This document shows, piece after piece, positions 15,002 through 21,514 of a stretch of 26,013 nucleotides of DNA; position 1 is the stretch's first letter, and each line of letters begins with the position of its first letter. Where the stretch lies: assembly GCA_041602815.1 (NCBI GenBank), contig JBFIFO010000040.1:1-26013 (forward strand), written 5' to 3'. The translations under genes and the position numbers were made by a program. The DNA is from GCA-020356105 sp041602815 (GTDB lineage Bacteria > Pseudomonadota > Alphaproteobacteria > UBA8366 > JADFVY01). The notes under the pieces are model-generated. The model saw nothing but the letters and a program-made list of their open reading frames with translations. It did not search any database and was not told the origin of the DNA.

Positions 15002-16753
15002 CTACGGATTGGCGAAGATCCACAGCCCCGTGTTGCGGTCGCTGCCGAGGACGTAGGTGTTACCGTCCGGGTGGTCGTGCAGGTAGACGCCCCAGAAGTT
15101 GGAGGTGCTGCCACCGTCCGCGTCGGTATCGACGAAGTGGGCCAGCTCGGTAAGCGAATCGCCGGCGAAATCGACAACGCGCATTCCCTCGGCGTACCAT
15201 GAAATGTAGGCACGCGTGCCGCCATCGACGACGACGTTGTGCATGGTGCGATCGCCGGGAAGCGGCGGGTTGGCGAACACACCTTCGGTGGCAAACTGGT
15301 CGACCTCGACGATGTTGCCCGGTTCGCTGACGTCCATCAGCCGCAGGTAGCCGTAGCCGTCGAAGATGCCGGCCGCGGCCAGCACCCCGCCCTCGCCGGC
15401 CTTCATGATCTCGCCGGTCGAAAATCCGACGAAGTAGCCGGGGATGGTGATGACATCGGCGGTGCCAGCAGACATTGTCACCAGGGCATCACCGCGCGCC
15501 GCATCGTTGGCGACGATGAAGCCCTCATATCCCAGCGCCTGGGCGTTGGCCGCCTTGGTCGAGAAGAAGCAGGTGCCGCGCTGGATCAGCGCCACCTCGC
15601 CCGGATTGGCCCGCCGGTCGAACTCGCCCTGGGTGCAGCCTTCACCGCCCGTCCAGTGCACGGGCCCGCCGAAGGTGCCGCCCGGCAGTGTGTAGGTCGG
15701 CGGGGTGAAGCCGCCTTCGGCGACCGGATAGGAAACCCCCTCGAAGGTGAAGCTGGTCAACGCCCCGGCCGCGAAGTCCTCGTCGCCGAGCAGCACCCGC
15801 GTGCCATCCGCACTGGGCACCGCGACGTGTCCGTCGCCGGCCGGGAACTCGCCCGACAGCGGATCCGGGTTCGCATATTTGCTGTCGCCGAGGAACACCG
15901 GATTGGCCGGGTCCGTCACGTCGAGCAGGACGAGTCCGGCATCCCAGTAGGCGAGGTAGGCGATGATCCGGTCGCCGTTCTGCTGAACCCAGATATCGTG
16001 CAGGAAGACGGCCGCCGTGTCCCCGAATTCGGCGGCGATGTCAGCCGGCCAGTCGAGCTGCCCGGTGACCGCGATTTCCCGTGGGCTCTGCGGCTTGCTT
16101 ATATCGACGATATGTGTGTCCTGCACGTTGTCGTCGTCGACCACCATCATGTAGGCGTTCTCGCCCTGCTGCCAGATGAAGGTGTTGTGGACACCGAAAT
16201 CCAGGAAGTTCTGCTTCAGCGCCCTGGGCTTCGACGGGTCGGTTACGTCCCAGATCGACAATCCGCCCTGGCCCGGCGGGCCGCCCAGACCGTTGGCGTG
16301 CAGACGCGGCAGGAACGGCGAGCCGCATGGCTCGTTGGACGCTACCAGGATGTCGCCGCTGAAATGCGGCGTTTCGATATGGGCGACCTTGACGTCGTTG
16401 TTGCGGGTGCCCGGCTTGGCCGGAACGAAGCCCACTTTGACCGGCGCCGCCGGCACCGAGATGTCGACGATGTGCACGCCGGTGAAGTCGAGCGAGCAGA
16501 CGATGTCATCGAAGGTGCCGAGATAGGCGTAATTGCCGTGCGCCCAGACATCCGTGACGTTCTCACCGCCAGGAATGCCCATGGCAGCGGCCGACAACTG
16601 TCCCACGACGGCGAGCTCGTCGGAAGCTGGATCACCGCCCGGATGGTCGGCCCATGCCGCCGTGGCGGCAAGACACATCACCGCGGCGCCGACGACACCG
16701 CGGCGCGCCGCCTTGTCGAAACGTGGTGTTTCCTGTCTTGAATGGAAGGTCAT
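15002..16753 (-). CDS. Secreted LVIVD-repeat beta-propeller protein with inserted PA domain
   Basis: A 583-residue exported protein with a signal peptide of about 35 residues (cleavage near AWA-DH). Propeller-type LVIVD repeats are visible at about residues 92-99 (GVHIVDIS), 165-176 (LSIWDVTDPSKP), 213-224 (THIVDISKPQSP), 274-285 (LVLLDVTDPANP), 470-480 (LRLMDVSEPGN) and 524-531 (MRVVDFAG), with a closing GLWIF at the C-terminus. Residues about 365-460 form a protease-associated (PA) domain, with EVALIQRGTCFFSTKAANAQALGYEGFIVAND as its core. The PA domain thus interrupts the propeller between its fourth and fifth visible repeats. Such proteins are extracellular, and PA domains usually bind protein or ligand. 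There is no catalytic motif and no membrane anchor. It is divergent from pgi, and its ATG follows AGGGGAAAG. Biochemical role unknown. Confidence 0.87.
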   Translation of the reverse strand: MTFHSRQETPRFDKAARRGVVGAAVMCLAATAAWADHPGGDPASDELAVVGQLSAAAMGIPGGENVTDVWAHGNYAYLGTFDDIVCSLDFTGVHIVDISVPAAPVKVGFVPAKPGTRNNDVKVAHIETPHFSGDILVASNEPCGSPFLPRLHANGLGGPPGQGGLSIWDVTDPSKPRALKQNFLDFGVHNTFIWQQGENAYMMVVDDDNVQDTHIVDISKPQSPREIAVTGQLDWPADIAAEFGDTAAVFLHDIWVQQNGDRIIAYLAYWDAGLVLLDVTDPANPVFLGDSKYANPDPLSGEFPAGDGHVAVPSADGTRVLLGDEDFAAGALTSFTFEGVSYPVAEGGFTPPTYTLPGGTFGGPVHWTGGEGCTQGEFDRRANPGEVALIQRGTCFFSTKAANAQALGYEGFIVANDAARGDALVTMSAGTADVITIPGYFVGFSTGEIMKAGEGGVLAAAGIFDGYGYLRLMDVSEPGNIVEVDQFATEGVFANPPLPGDRTMHNVVVDGGTRAYISWYAEGMRVVDFAGDSLTELAHFVDTDADGGSTSNFWGVYLHDHPDGNTYVLGSDRNTGLWIFANP

Positions 16754-16786
16754 GTTCTCTTTCCCCTGTTCTTTTGACGCAACTGC

Positions 16787-16814
16787 TTTGTATGCAGATG
16801 ATCGCCGATGCTAA
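16787..16814 (-). promoter_or_regulatory. Weak candidate promoter of the LVIVD/PA gene
   Basis: On the minus strand TTAGCA (16814-16809), 16 bp and TACAAA (16792-16787) lie about 35 bp before the ATG. Each hexamer matches 4 of 6. An imperfect palindrome, CCTACAC-ATTC-GTGTTAGG (16815-16833), abuts the -35 and could be an operator. Confidence 0.3.
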
Positions 16815-16984
16815 CCTACACATTCGTGTTAGGCCAGAGCTTCGCGCAGCTGATTCTGTCTATTTCGGGTTAGATCCGATAACAAATTAATCCCGTTCTG
16901 GTTGCAGGCCGGATAGGTGCGCCTGCACCCGAACGATTTCTTGCGCGGTGCAGCCGGCTCGGCCACACTGTCGGACGTCGGGCC

Positions 16985-18298
16985 ATGGCGTATACGCAAT
17001 CGATCGATAACTGCCTTGCCGCTGCGATCGGCGCCGGCGGGCTGGAGGAGCCGCAGCTGGCGGCGGCGCTCGATGCGGCGGCCGACGGCCTTGCCCAGTT
17101 GCGCGCGTGGCGCGATGCCGATTTCCTGCCTTTGCTGGCGCTGCCGGGGCGGCGCGATGATCTGGAGGCGCTGCGGCCTGTCGTCGCCTCGTATCAGGAA
17201 CATTGCACCGATATCCTCATTCTTGGCACGGGCGGCTCGAGCCTTGGCGGGCGGGCGCTCTGTGCGCTGGCGCAGCGGCACAAGGGCCTGCGCGTTCATT
17301 TTCTCGAGAATGTCGATCCCTGGAGTTTCGCCGCCGCGTTCGAGGACCTTGACCTCGAGCGCACCGGCGTGGTCGCAATCTCCAAATCCGGCGGCACGTC
17401 CGAGACGCTCATGCAGGTCCTGGCCTGTCTGAAGCGGTTCCGCGACGTGATCGGCACGGATGGCATTGCAAGCCGTTTCACCGCAATCACGGAGCCGACC
17501 GGCAACCCCCTGCGCCGGATTGCCGGCCATTTCGGCAGCCGGGTCCTCGACCATGACCCGGGAATCGGCGGACGGTTTTCGGCGCTCTCGCCGGTCGGCC
17601 TGCTGCCGGCCGCGCTCGCCGGCCTCGATATCGTAGCGGTGCGGGAAGGAGCGGCCGAGGCGCTGGGCGCGACGCTCGCGGCGGCCGGGCCGATGGACAG
17701 TGCCCCGGGGCTGGGGGCGGCGGTCTCGGTGGCGCTGGCGCGTGAGCGCGGCATTGCCGCTACCGTCTTCCTGGCCTATGCGGATGCATTGCGTGAAACA
17801 GCGTTATGGTTCCGCCAGCTCTGGTCCGAGAGTCTGGGCAAGCGCGGCCGGGGTACGACGCCGATCGACGGGCTTGGCACCGTCGACCAGCACAGTCAGC
17901 TGCAGCTCTGGCTCGACGGCCCGGCGGACAAGATGTTCACCATCGTCACCGCACCCTCGCGGGAGCAGGGCGACCGGACGGACTTCGGTTCGCTGTCGCT
18001 GGACGTGCCGGAATCGCCGCAGCTCTCGCCCGCTGGCGACCTCGACTGGCTCGCCGATCGCACGCTCGGCGACCTGCTGGACGCCCATGCGCGCGGCACG
18101 GCGGATGCGTTGGTGGCGAGAGGACGGCCGGTCCGCGCCATGCGACTCGACGCCGTGGACGAGTCCTCGCTGGGGGCGCTGATGATGCATTTCATGCTGG
18201 AGACGATCATCGCCGCGCATATGCTGGATGTGAATCCGTTCGACCAGCCCGCCGTCGAGGACGGCAAGCTGCGCGCGCGCGCCTACATGGAGGAATAA
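16985..18298 (+). CDS. pgi: Glucose-6-phosphate isomerase
   Basis: A 437-residue phosphoglucose isomerase that interconverts glucose 6-phosphate and fructose 6-phosphate in the cytoplasm. Two SIS sugar-phosphate domains are seen. The first has GTGGSSLGGRAL (81-92) and SKSGGTSET (133-141), which bind the phosphate. The second has the active-site block SESLGKRGRGTTPIDGLGTVD, with Glu282 and, just after, His303 in DQHSQLQ. The length is shorter than the E. coli enzyme (549) and matches the compact PGI form. I use the ATG at 16985, although the ribosome-binding site before it is poor. The GFA-family gene follows after 28 bp and is likely co-transcribed. PGI is usually a housekeeping gene, and here it is flanked by exported accessory genes. 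Confidence 0.94.
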   Translation: MAYTQSIDNCLAAAIGAGGLEEPQLAAALDAAADGLAQLRAWRDADFLPLLALPGRRDDLEALRPVVASYQEHCTDILILGTGGSSLGGRALCALAQRHKGLRVHFLENVDPWSFAAAFEDLDLERTGVVAISKSGGTSETLMQVLACLKRFRDVIGTDGIASRFTAITEPTGNPLRRIAGHFGSRVLDHDPGIGGRFSALSPVGLLPAALAGLDIVAVREGAAEALGATLAAAGPMDSAPGLGAAVSVALARERGIAATVFLAYADALRETALWFRQLWSESLGKRGRGTTPIDGLGTVDQHSQLQLWLDGPADKMFTIVTAPSREQGDRTDFGSLSLDVPESPQLSPAGDLDWLADRTLGDLLDAHARGTADALVARGRPVRAMRLDAVDESSLGALMMHFMLETIIAAHMLDVNPFDQPAVEDGKLRARAYMEE

Positions 18299-18326
18299 CG
18301 GCGGAGCCGCCGGGAAGGCACGGGAG

Positions 18327-18809
18327 ATGGCTGGCGATGTTGACTTTTCGCTCGAGGGTGGCTGCAGCTGCGGTGCGGTGCGCTACCGCATGACGCGGTC
18401 GCCGCTGTTCGTCCATTGCTGCCACTGCCGCTGGTGCCAGCGCGAGAGTGGCGCGTCTTTCGCCCTCAATGCCATGGTCGAGGCCGACCGTGTCGTCCTC
18501 CTGAAGGGCGACCCGGAACCGGTCGATACGCCGACCGAGAGCGGCAAGGGGCAGCGAATCTTCCGCTGTCCGGTGTGCCGCGTCGCCCTGTGGAGCCACT
18601 ATGCTGGGGCCGGCGATGCCATCGATTTCGTGCGCGTCGGCACCTTCGATGATCCCGATCGCCTGCCGCCCGACATCCACATCTTCACCGAATCGAAGCA
18701 GCCCTGGGTGGCGCTGCCGCCGGCCACGCCCGCCGTGCCTCGCTACTACGACCGCAACGAGTACTGGCCGTCGGAGAGCCTTGCCCGGCGGAAGGCGCTG
18801 CTGGGGTGA
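18327..18809 (+). CDS. GFA family protein (glutathione-dependent formaldehyde-activating enzyme-like)
   Basis: A 160-residue cytoplasmic zinc protein of the GFA/CENP-V fold. Zinc-binding cysteines appear in GGCSCGAVRY (Cys13 and Cys15), in HCCHCRWCQRESG (Cys31, 32, 34 and 37) and in FRCPVC (Cys81 and Cys84). Between them lies SGASFALNAMVE, as is usual for the family. The founding member helps glutathione react with formaldehyde, but most family members have no proven substrate, so the activity is not assigned. It begins 28 bp after pgi with AAGG and GGGAG upstream of the ATG. A weak hairpin follows the stop. Confidence 0.9.
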   Translation: MAGDVDFSLEGGCSCGAVRYRMTRSPLFVHCCHCRWCQRESGASFALNAMVEADRVVLLKGDPEPVDTPTESGKGQRIFRCPVCRVALWSHYAGAGDAIDFVRVGTFDDPDRLPPDIHIFTESKQPWVALPPATPAVPRYYDRNEYWPSESLARRKALLG

Positions 18810-18813
18810 AATA

Positions 18814-18847
18814 GCGGCACCGACGGCCACCATGCCGCCGTATTATT
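18814..18847 (+). terminator. Weak candidate terminator after the GFA-family gene
   Basis: GCGGCA (18814-18819) and TGCCGC (18833-18838) form a 6-bp stem with a 13-nt loop that can also fold as a nested ACGGC/GCCG hairpin. It is followed by CGTATTATTGA. The T content is low, so this is a tentative call. Confidence 0.35.
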
Positions 18848-18875
18848 GAAGGCACAGGGACCGCCGGCCAGCCGC

Positions 18876-19418
18876 CTAGAGCAAGATCTTGGCCCGCGAC
18901 AGGCTGCCGGTCACGTGGTTCAGAACCTGACCCCCGCGCAAATGCGTGTAGCTGTACGTCATCCGGTTGCCCGCTTCGGTAAGCCGGTATCGGCTCACAC
19001 GTGTCGTCCGATCGATGTCGTCGCCAGCCAGTTCGACGACAAGATGGTTGCCATCTACTTGCGCCCGCAGAGTTTCATCGCGGCCCAATGGAGGATCGGC
19101 ATGTGCAAGGCCGAACGTCCCGGGCTCGGTCGCGGCCACGAAACGCGCCGTGAGCCATCCCGGCCCGCCGCGGTGGAGATCCTTCCAGGTCAACTCGAAA
19201 CCGGAGTCCGTTGCCCGGATGGTCACGCTGATGTCACTCGCCATTACGGCGGGTCCCTGCCAAGGCTGTTCTGCGAAAACGCTTTGGCCGATCCACACGC
19301 CATGGAACCTCGCGATGTCCGCAGGGTCGTTCGTGGCCCGCGCTGCCAGCGGCGATATCAGCAGCAAGGCCGTCGCGACGGCGAACCGCAGGAAGCGCGT
19401 CACCCTTTCACGTTTCAT
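18876..19418 (-). CDS. Hypothetical small secreted protein
   Basis: A 180-residue protein with a clear signal peptide (basic MKRERVTRFLRF, hydrophobic core, cleavage near ARA-TND). The mature part of about 152 residues has alternating hydrophobic strands and conserved-looking FHGVWIGQSVFAE, FELTWKDL and MTYSYTHLRGG, consistent with a small beta-barrel or lipocalin-like fold, but I do not recognise a family. No lipobox and no cysteines appear in the mature part. It is downstream of the choice-of-anchor B gene on the same strand (157 bp), separated by a long inverted repeat, so it may be partly co-transcribed. The ribosome-binding site is weak. Function unknown. Confidence 0.72.
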   Translation of the reverse strand: MKRERVTRFLRFAVATALLLISPLAARATNDPADIARFHGVWIGQSVFAEQPWQGPAVMASDISVTIRATDSGFELTWKDLHRGGPGWLTARFVAATEPGTFGLAHADPPLGRDETLRAQVDGNHLVVELAGDDIDRTTRVSRYRLTEAGNRMTYSYTHLRGGQVLNHVTGSLSRAKILL

Positions 19419-19503
19419 CGGCCCGATGCAGCGGAATCATTTTTTCGGGTCTGGCGATACGCGTCAGCCTTTCCCGCATCGCCCGTCCATTCACGCCAGG
19501 GTC

Positions 19504-19557
19504 GGCCGGCGCCCCCGCCCGGCCTTGCTCGGAGCATGCTTCCCGGGGGCACCGGCC
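19504..19557. repeat. 14-bp inverted repeat with 26-nt loop between two exported-protein genes
   Basis: GGCCGGCGCCCCCG (19504-19517) pairs with CGGGGGCACCGGCC (19544-19557) over 14 bp, with one non-Watson-Crick position (a G-U wobble in the minus-strand transcript). It starts 18 bp after the choice-of-anchor B stop on the minus strand. No T tract follows, so it could be a factor-assisted terminator, a 3'-end stabiliser or a partial attenuator. Confidence 0.7.
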
Positions 19558-19575
19558 AGCCTTTGTCCGTGGCCG

Positions 19576-21183
19576 TTAGTGCAGAAGATCGAGCAGCTCG
19601 ATCTTCGTCGTGGCCCGGGCGCTTCGTGACGCCATCGTGCCCGTTGCCGTTGGGCCGAAGCGGGCGGTGGCTGTCGCCGCGGCGGCGCCGGGGGCCGACG
19701 CGATCGTCACACCGTCATCGTCCTCGCGACCCAGCCGCATGACCATAAGGCCGTTGACGATGTCACTGGCGACGACGGTATCGCTCGACGGGAACGGAAA
19801 GATGCCCCACTGGCCGTTGAAGAAGCCCGGCTGGCGCGGCTCGGAGTCGAGGCTCCCGATCTCCTCGAGCTGCAGGCGACCGTCCTTCTTCTTCATCTTC
19901 AGCACCCGGGTGCCCGCGCTGTAAACCGCCCAGAAGAGTTTGTTGCCCCTGCGGACGAAGTTGTGATCGTTGTCGCCCGGCGAATCGACGAAAACTCGTT
20001 CCTGGAACACCGGATTGTCGAGATCCCGGATGTCGATCACATAGAGGCTCGGGTTGGGGGTTACCGGGTCGGCGTCCGAGTCGCAAAACAACGTCCGGAT
20101 GACCGGGTCACCGGCATCGCGCAACTCGTCCAGCTCGTCGTTGATCAGCAGGAATTCGTGGCGGTTGGACGCGGTCCAGCCGGCATGCGAGAAGCACAGA
20201 CCCGGGGGCACGAAGGACGCGATGACCTTGATATCGTTCTTGTCGGTCACGTCCCAGATCTCGGTGGTGCCGCCGACGAGCTCGCCGGGCGTGTCGTCCA
20301 CGCGCCCGCCACCTCGCGTCACCATGTCCCTGTCGCGACCGTCGAACACGAAGGCGATCTCGCGGCCCTTGTAGTCCCGGTCGGGGCCCTGGTAATTGAC
20401 CACGTAGATGTCGTGCTCGCCGAAATCGGCCAGACAGGCCACGACCGTCGGATTCAGCGGATCGGCCTTCAGGTCGAGGATCAGCGTATTGAACCGCGCT
20501 GGGTGGAACGGCTCGTCGTCGCAGGCCGTCACCGCGCCATGGACATGGGCGCCGACCACATAGGCGAAGCCGGTCGCCTGGTGCACATAGATATTGTGCG
20601 CGCTATCGTAACCGCCGCCCCGGAAGACCGCCGTCGGGGGGATCGTCGGATCGCTCGGCGCCGGCCCCATGAAGTCGAGTTGGTTGAGCTCCAGAATATG
20701 GATGCCGACGTCGCTGGCTTCGGTCGTGAAATAGGCGTAGCCGGTGTACGAATTATCGTCGTCATCCGATTGTCCGGCATTGAACACGCCGACGTCGCCC
20801 CAGAGATTCGAGACCGAGTCCGGCGCGCTGGTCGGCACGATACCGATGAATTGCGGGTTCGCCGGGTCGGTCACACGCACGACCGACAAGCCGTCGCCGG
20901 TGCCGACGAGCGCGTATTCCTCCCCATTGGGCGAGGTCCAGCCCCAGATGTCGTTCAGCAGCACGCCGCTGCGCGGCGTCACGGCGCCGATCTCCGCAGG
21001 GAGCAACTGTGCCAGCAATGTCATTTTCTCGGTATCTGGAAAGGGTCCGACGGCCGGCTCGGGAAACGGCGGGAAGTCCTGCGCCGCTGCCGTGGCGGCA
21101 ACGGACGCCAGCACCGCACCCGCCAATGACGACCGGAAACCGATCGACTCCATCCTCGAAAACCATTTCGTGCCAATGATCAT
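19576..21183 (-). CDS. Choice-of-anchor B family LVIVD-repeat exported protein
   Basis: A 535-residue exported protein. I chose the ATG at 21183 because AAGGAGG sits 6 nt upstream, although the frame stays open to 21594. The signal peptide ends near TAAAQ (about 35). Family marks in order are LSVVRVTDPANPQFIG (99-114), SAHNIYVHQATGFAYVVG (194-211), HDIYVVNYQGPDRDYKGREI (257-276), TEIWDVTDKNDI (307-318), FSHAGW and FLLINDELDE (331-353), DHNFVRRGNKLFWAVYSAGT (406-425) and FNGQWGIFPFPSSDTVVASD (455-474). This pattern is the choice-of-anchor B domain, normally followed by one of several surface anchors. Here the last 45 residues are an Ala/Thr-rich tail without LPXTG, PEP-CTERM or a membrane helix. 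It is probably secreted or outer-surface associated. Substrate unknown. Confidence 0.87.
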   Translation of the reverse strand: MIIGTKWFSRMESIGFRSSLAGAVLASVAATAAAQDFPPFPEPAVGPFPDTEKMTLLAQLLPAEIGAVTPRSGVLLNDIWGWTSPNGEEYALVGTGDGLSVVRVTDPANPQFIGIVPTSAPDSVSNLWGDVGVFNAGQSDDDDNSYTGYAYFTTEASDVGIHILELNQLDFMGPAPSDPTIPPTAVFRGGGYDSAHNIYVHQATGFAYVVGAHVHGAVTACDDEPFHPARFNTLILDLKADPLNPTVVACLADFGEHDIYVVNYQGPDRDYKGREIAFVFDGRDRDMVTRGGGRVDDTPGELVGGTTEIWDVTDKNDIKVIASFVPPGLCFSHAGWTASNRHEFLLINDELDELRDAGDPVIRTLFCDSDADPVTPNPSLYVIDIRDLDNPVFQERVFVDSPGDNDHNFVRRGNKLFWAVYSAGTRVLKMKKKDGRLQLEEIGSLDSEPRQPGFFNGQWGIFPFPSSDTVVASDIVNGLMVMRLGREDDDGVTIASAPGAAAATATARFGPTATGTMASRSARATTKIELLDLLH

Positions 21184-21228
21184 TCTCTGCCTCCTTGTTA
21201 TTTTGCGAGGTCCGCAGGGGCACTTTGC

Positions 21229-21264
21229 CCAGACGTGGATTGGATGGTTAGACCAGACGTGGAT
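21229..21264. repeat. 12-bp direct repeat CCAGACGTGGAT, two copies 24 bp apart
   Basis: CCAGACGTGGAT occurs at 21229-21240 and again at 21253-21264, with a start-to-start distance of 24 bp. It lies 46-81 bp upstream of the choice-of-anchor B ATG, where an operator or activator site would sit. Confidence 0.7.
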
Positions 21265-21334
21265 GGCCGCCCGGCCCGATCTGAACATGCCTCTGCCGAC
21301 AATTTTCCGGTCGTTTGCGGACGCGCGCAACACA

Positions 21335-21362
21335 CCGCCTGCCGGTTGCAGCCGGCGGGCGG
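21335..21362. repeat. 11-bp inverted repeat with 6-nt loop
   Basis: CCGCCTGCCGG (21335-21345) and CCGGCGGGCGG (21352-21362) form an 11-bp stem with a single T/G position and a 6-nt loop. No T tract follows on either strand. It may act as a terminator for the 961-residue gene or as a leader element of the choice-of-anchor B transcript. Confidence 0.65.
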
Positions 21363-21514
21363 AGCCGTGCTCGCCCGATATGCGGTTCCGGGTGACCCAT
21401 CCCTCTGCTTCCTTAGAAACACATTCGGAAAAGCGTAACCCAAAAGGCCGGGTCGCCGCCAGCAATTTTCGCGGAAAACGCGCACCGGCGCTGCCCCCGA
21501 TCGGCGCCGTCAGC

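Larger units (their letters stand above)
21184..21514. other. Intergenic region between the 961-residue protein gene and the choice-of-anchor B gene
   Basis: This 331-bp stretch has no gene. On the minus strand it holds a 6-bp hairpin just beyond the 961-residue gene (21486-21509) followed at a distance by GTTTTCC, which is a weak terminator candidate. It also holds an 11-bp hairpin (21335-21362) and a pair of 12-bp direct repeats (21229-21264), listed separately. The ribosome-binding site of the choice-of-anchor B gene (AAGGAGG) is at about 21189-21195. The layout suggests that the choice-of-anchor B gene has its own promoter and control region. Confidence 0.6.

Noticed and set aside
15239..16741. 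Plus-strand open frame of 500 codons opposite the LVIVD/PA gene
   Set aside because: It is a shadow of the LVIVD/PA gene, whose frame carries a signal peptide, repeats and a PA domain.
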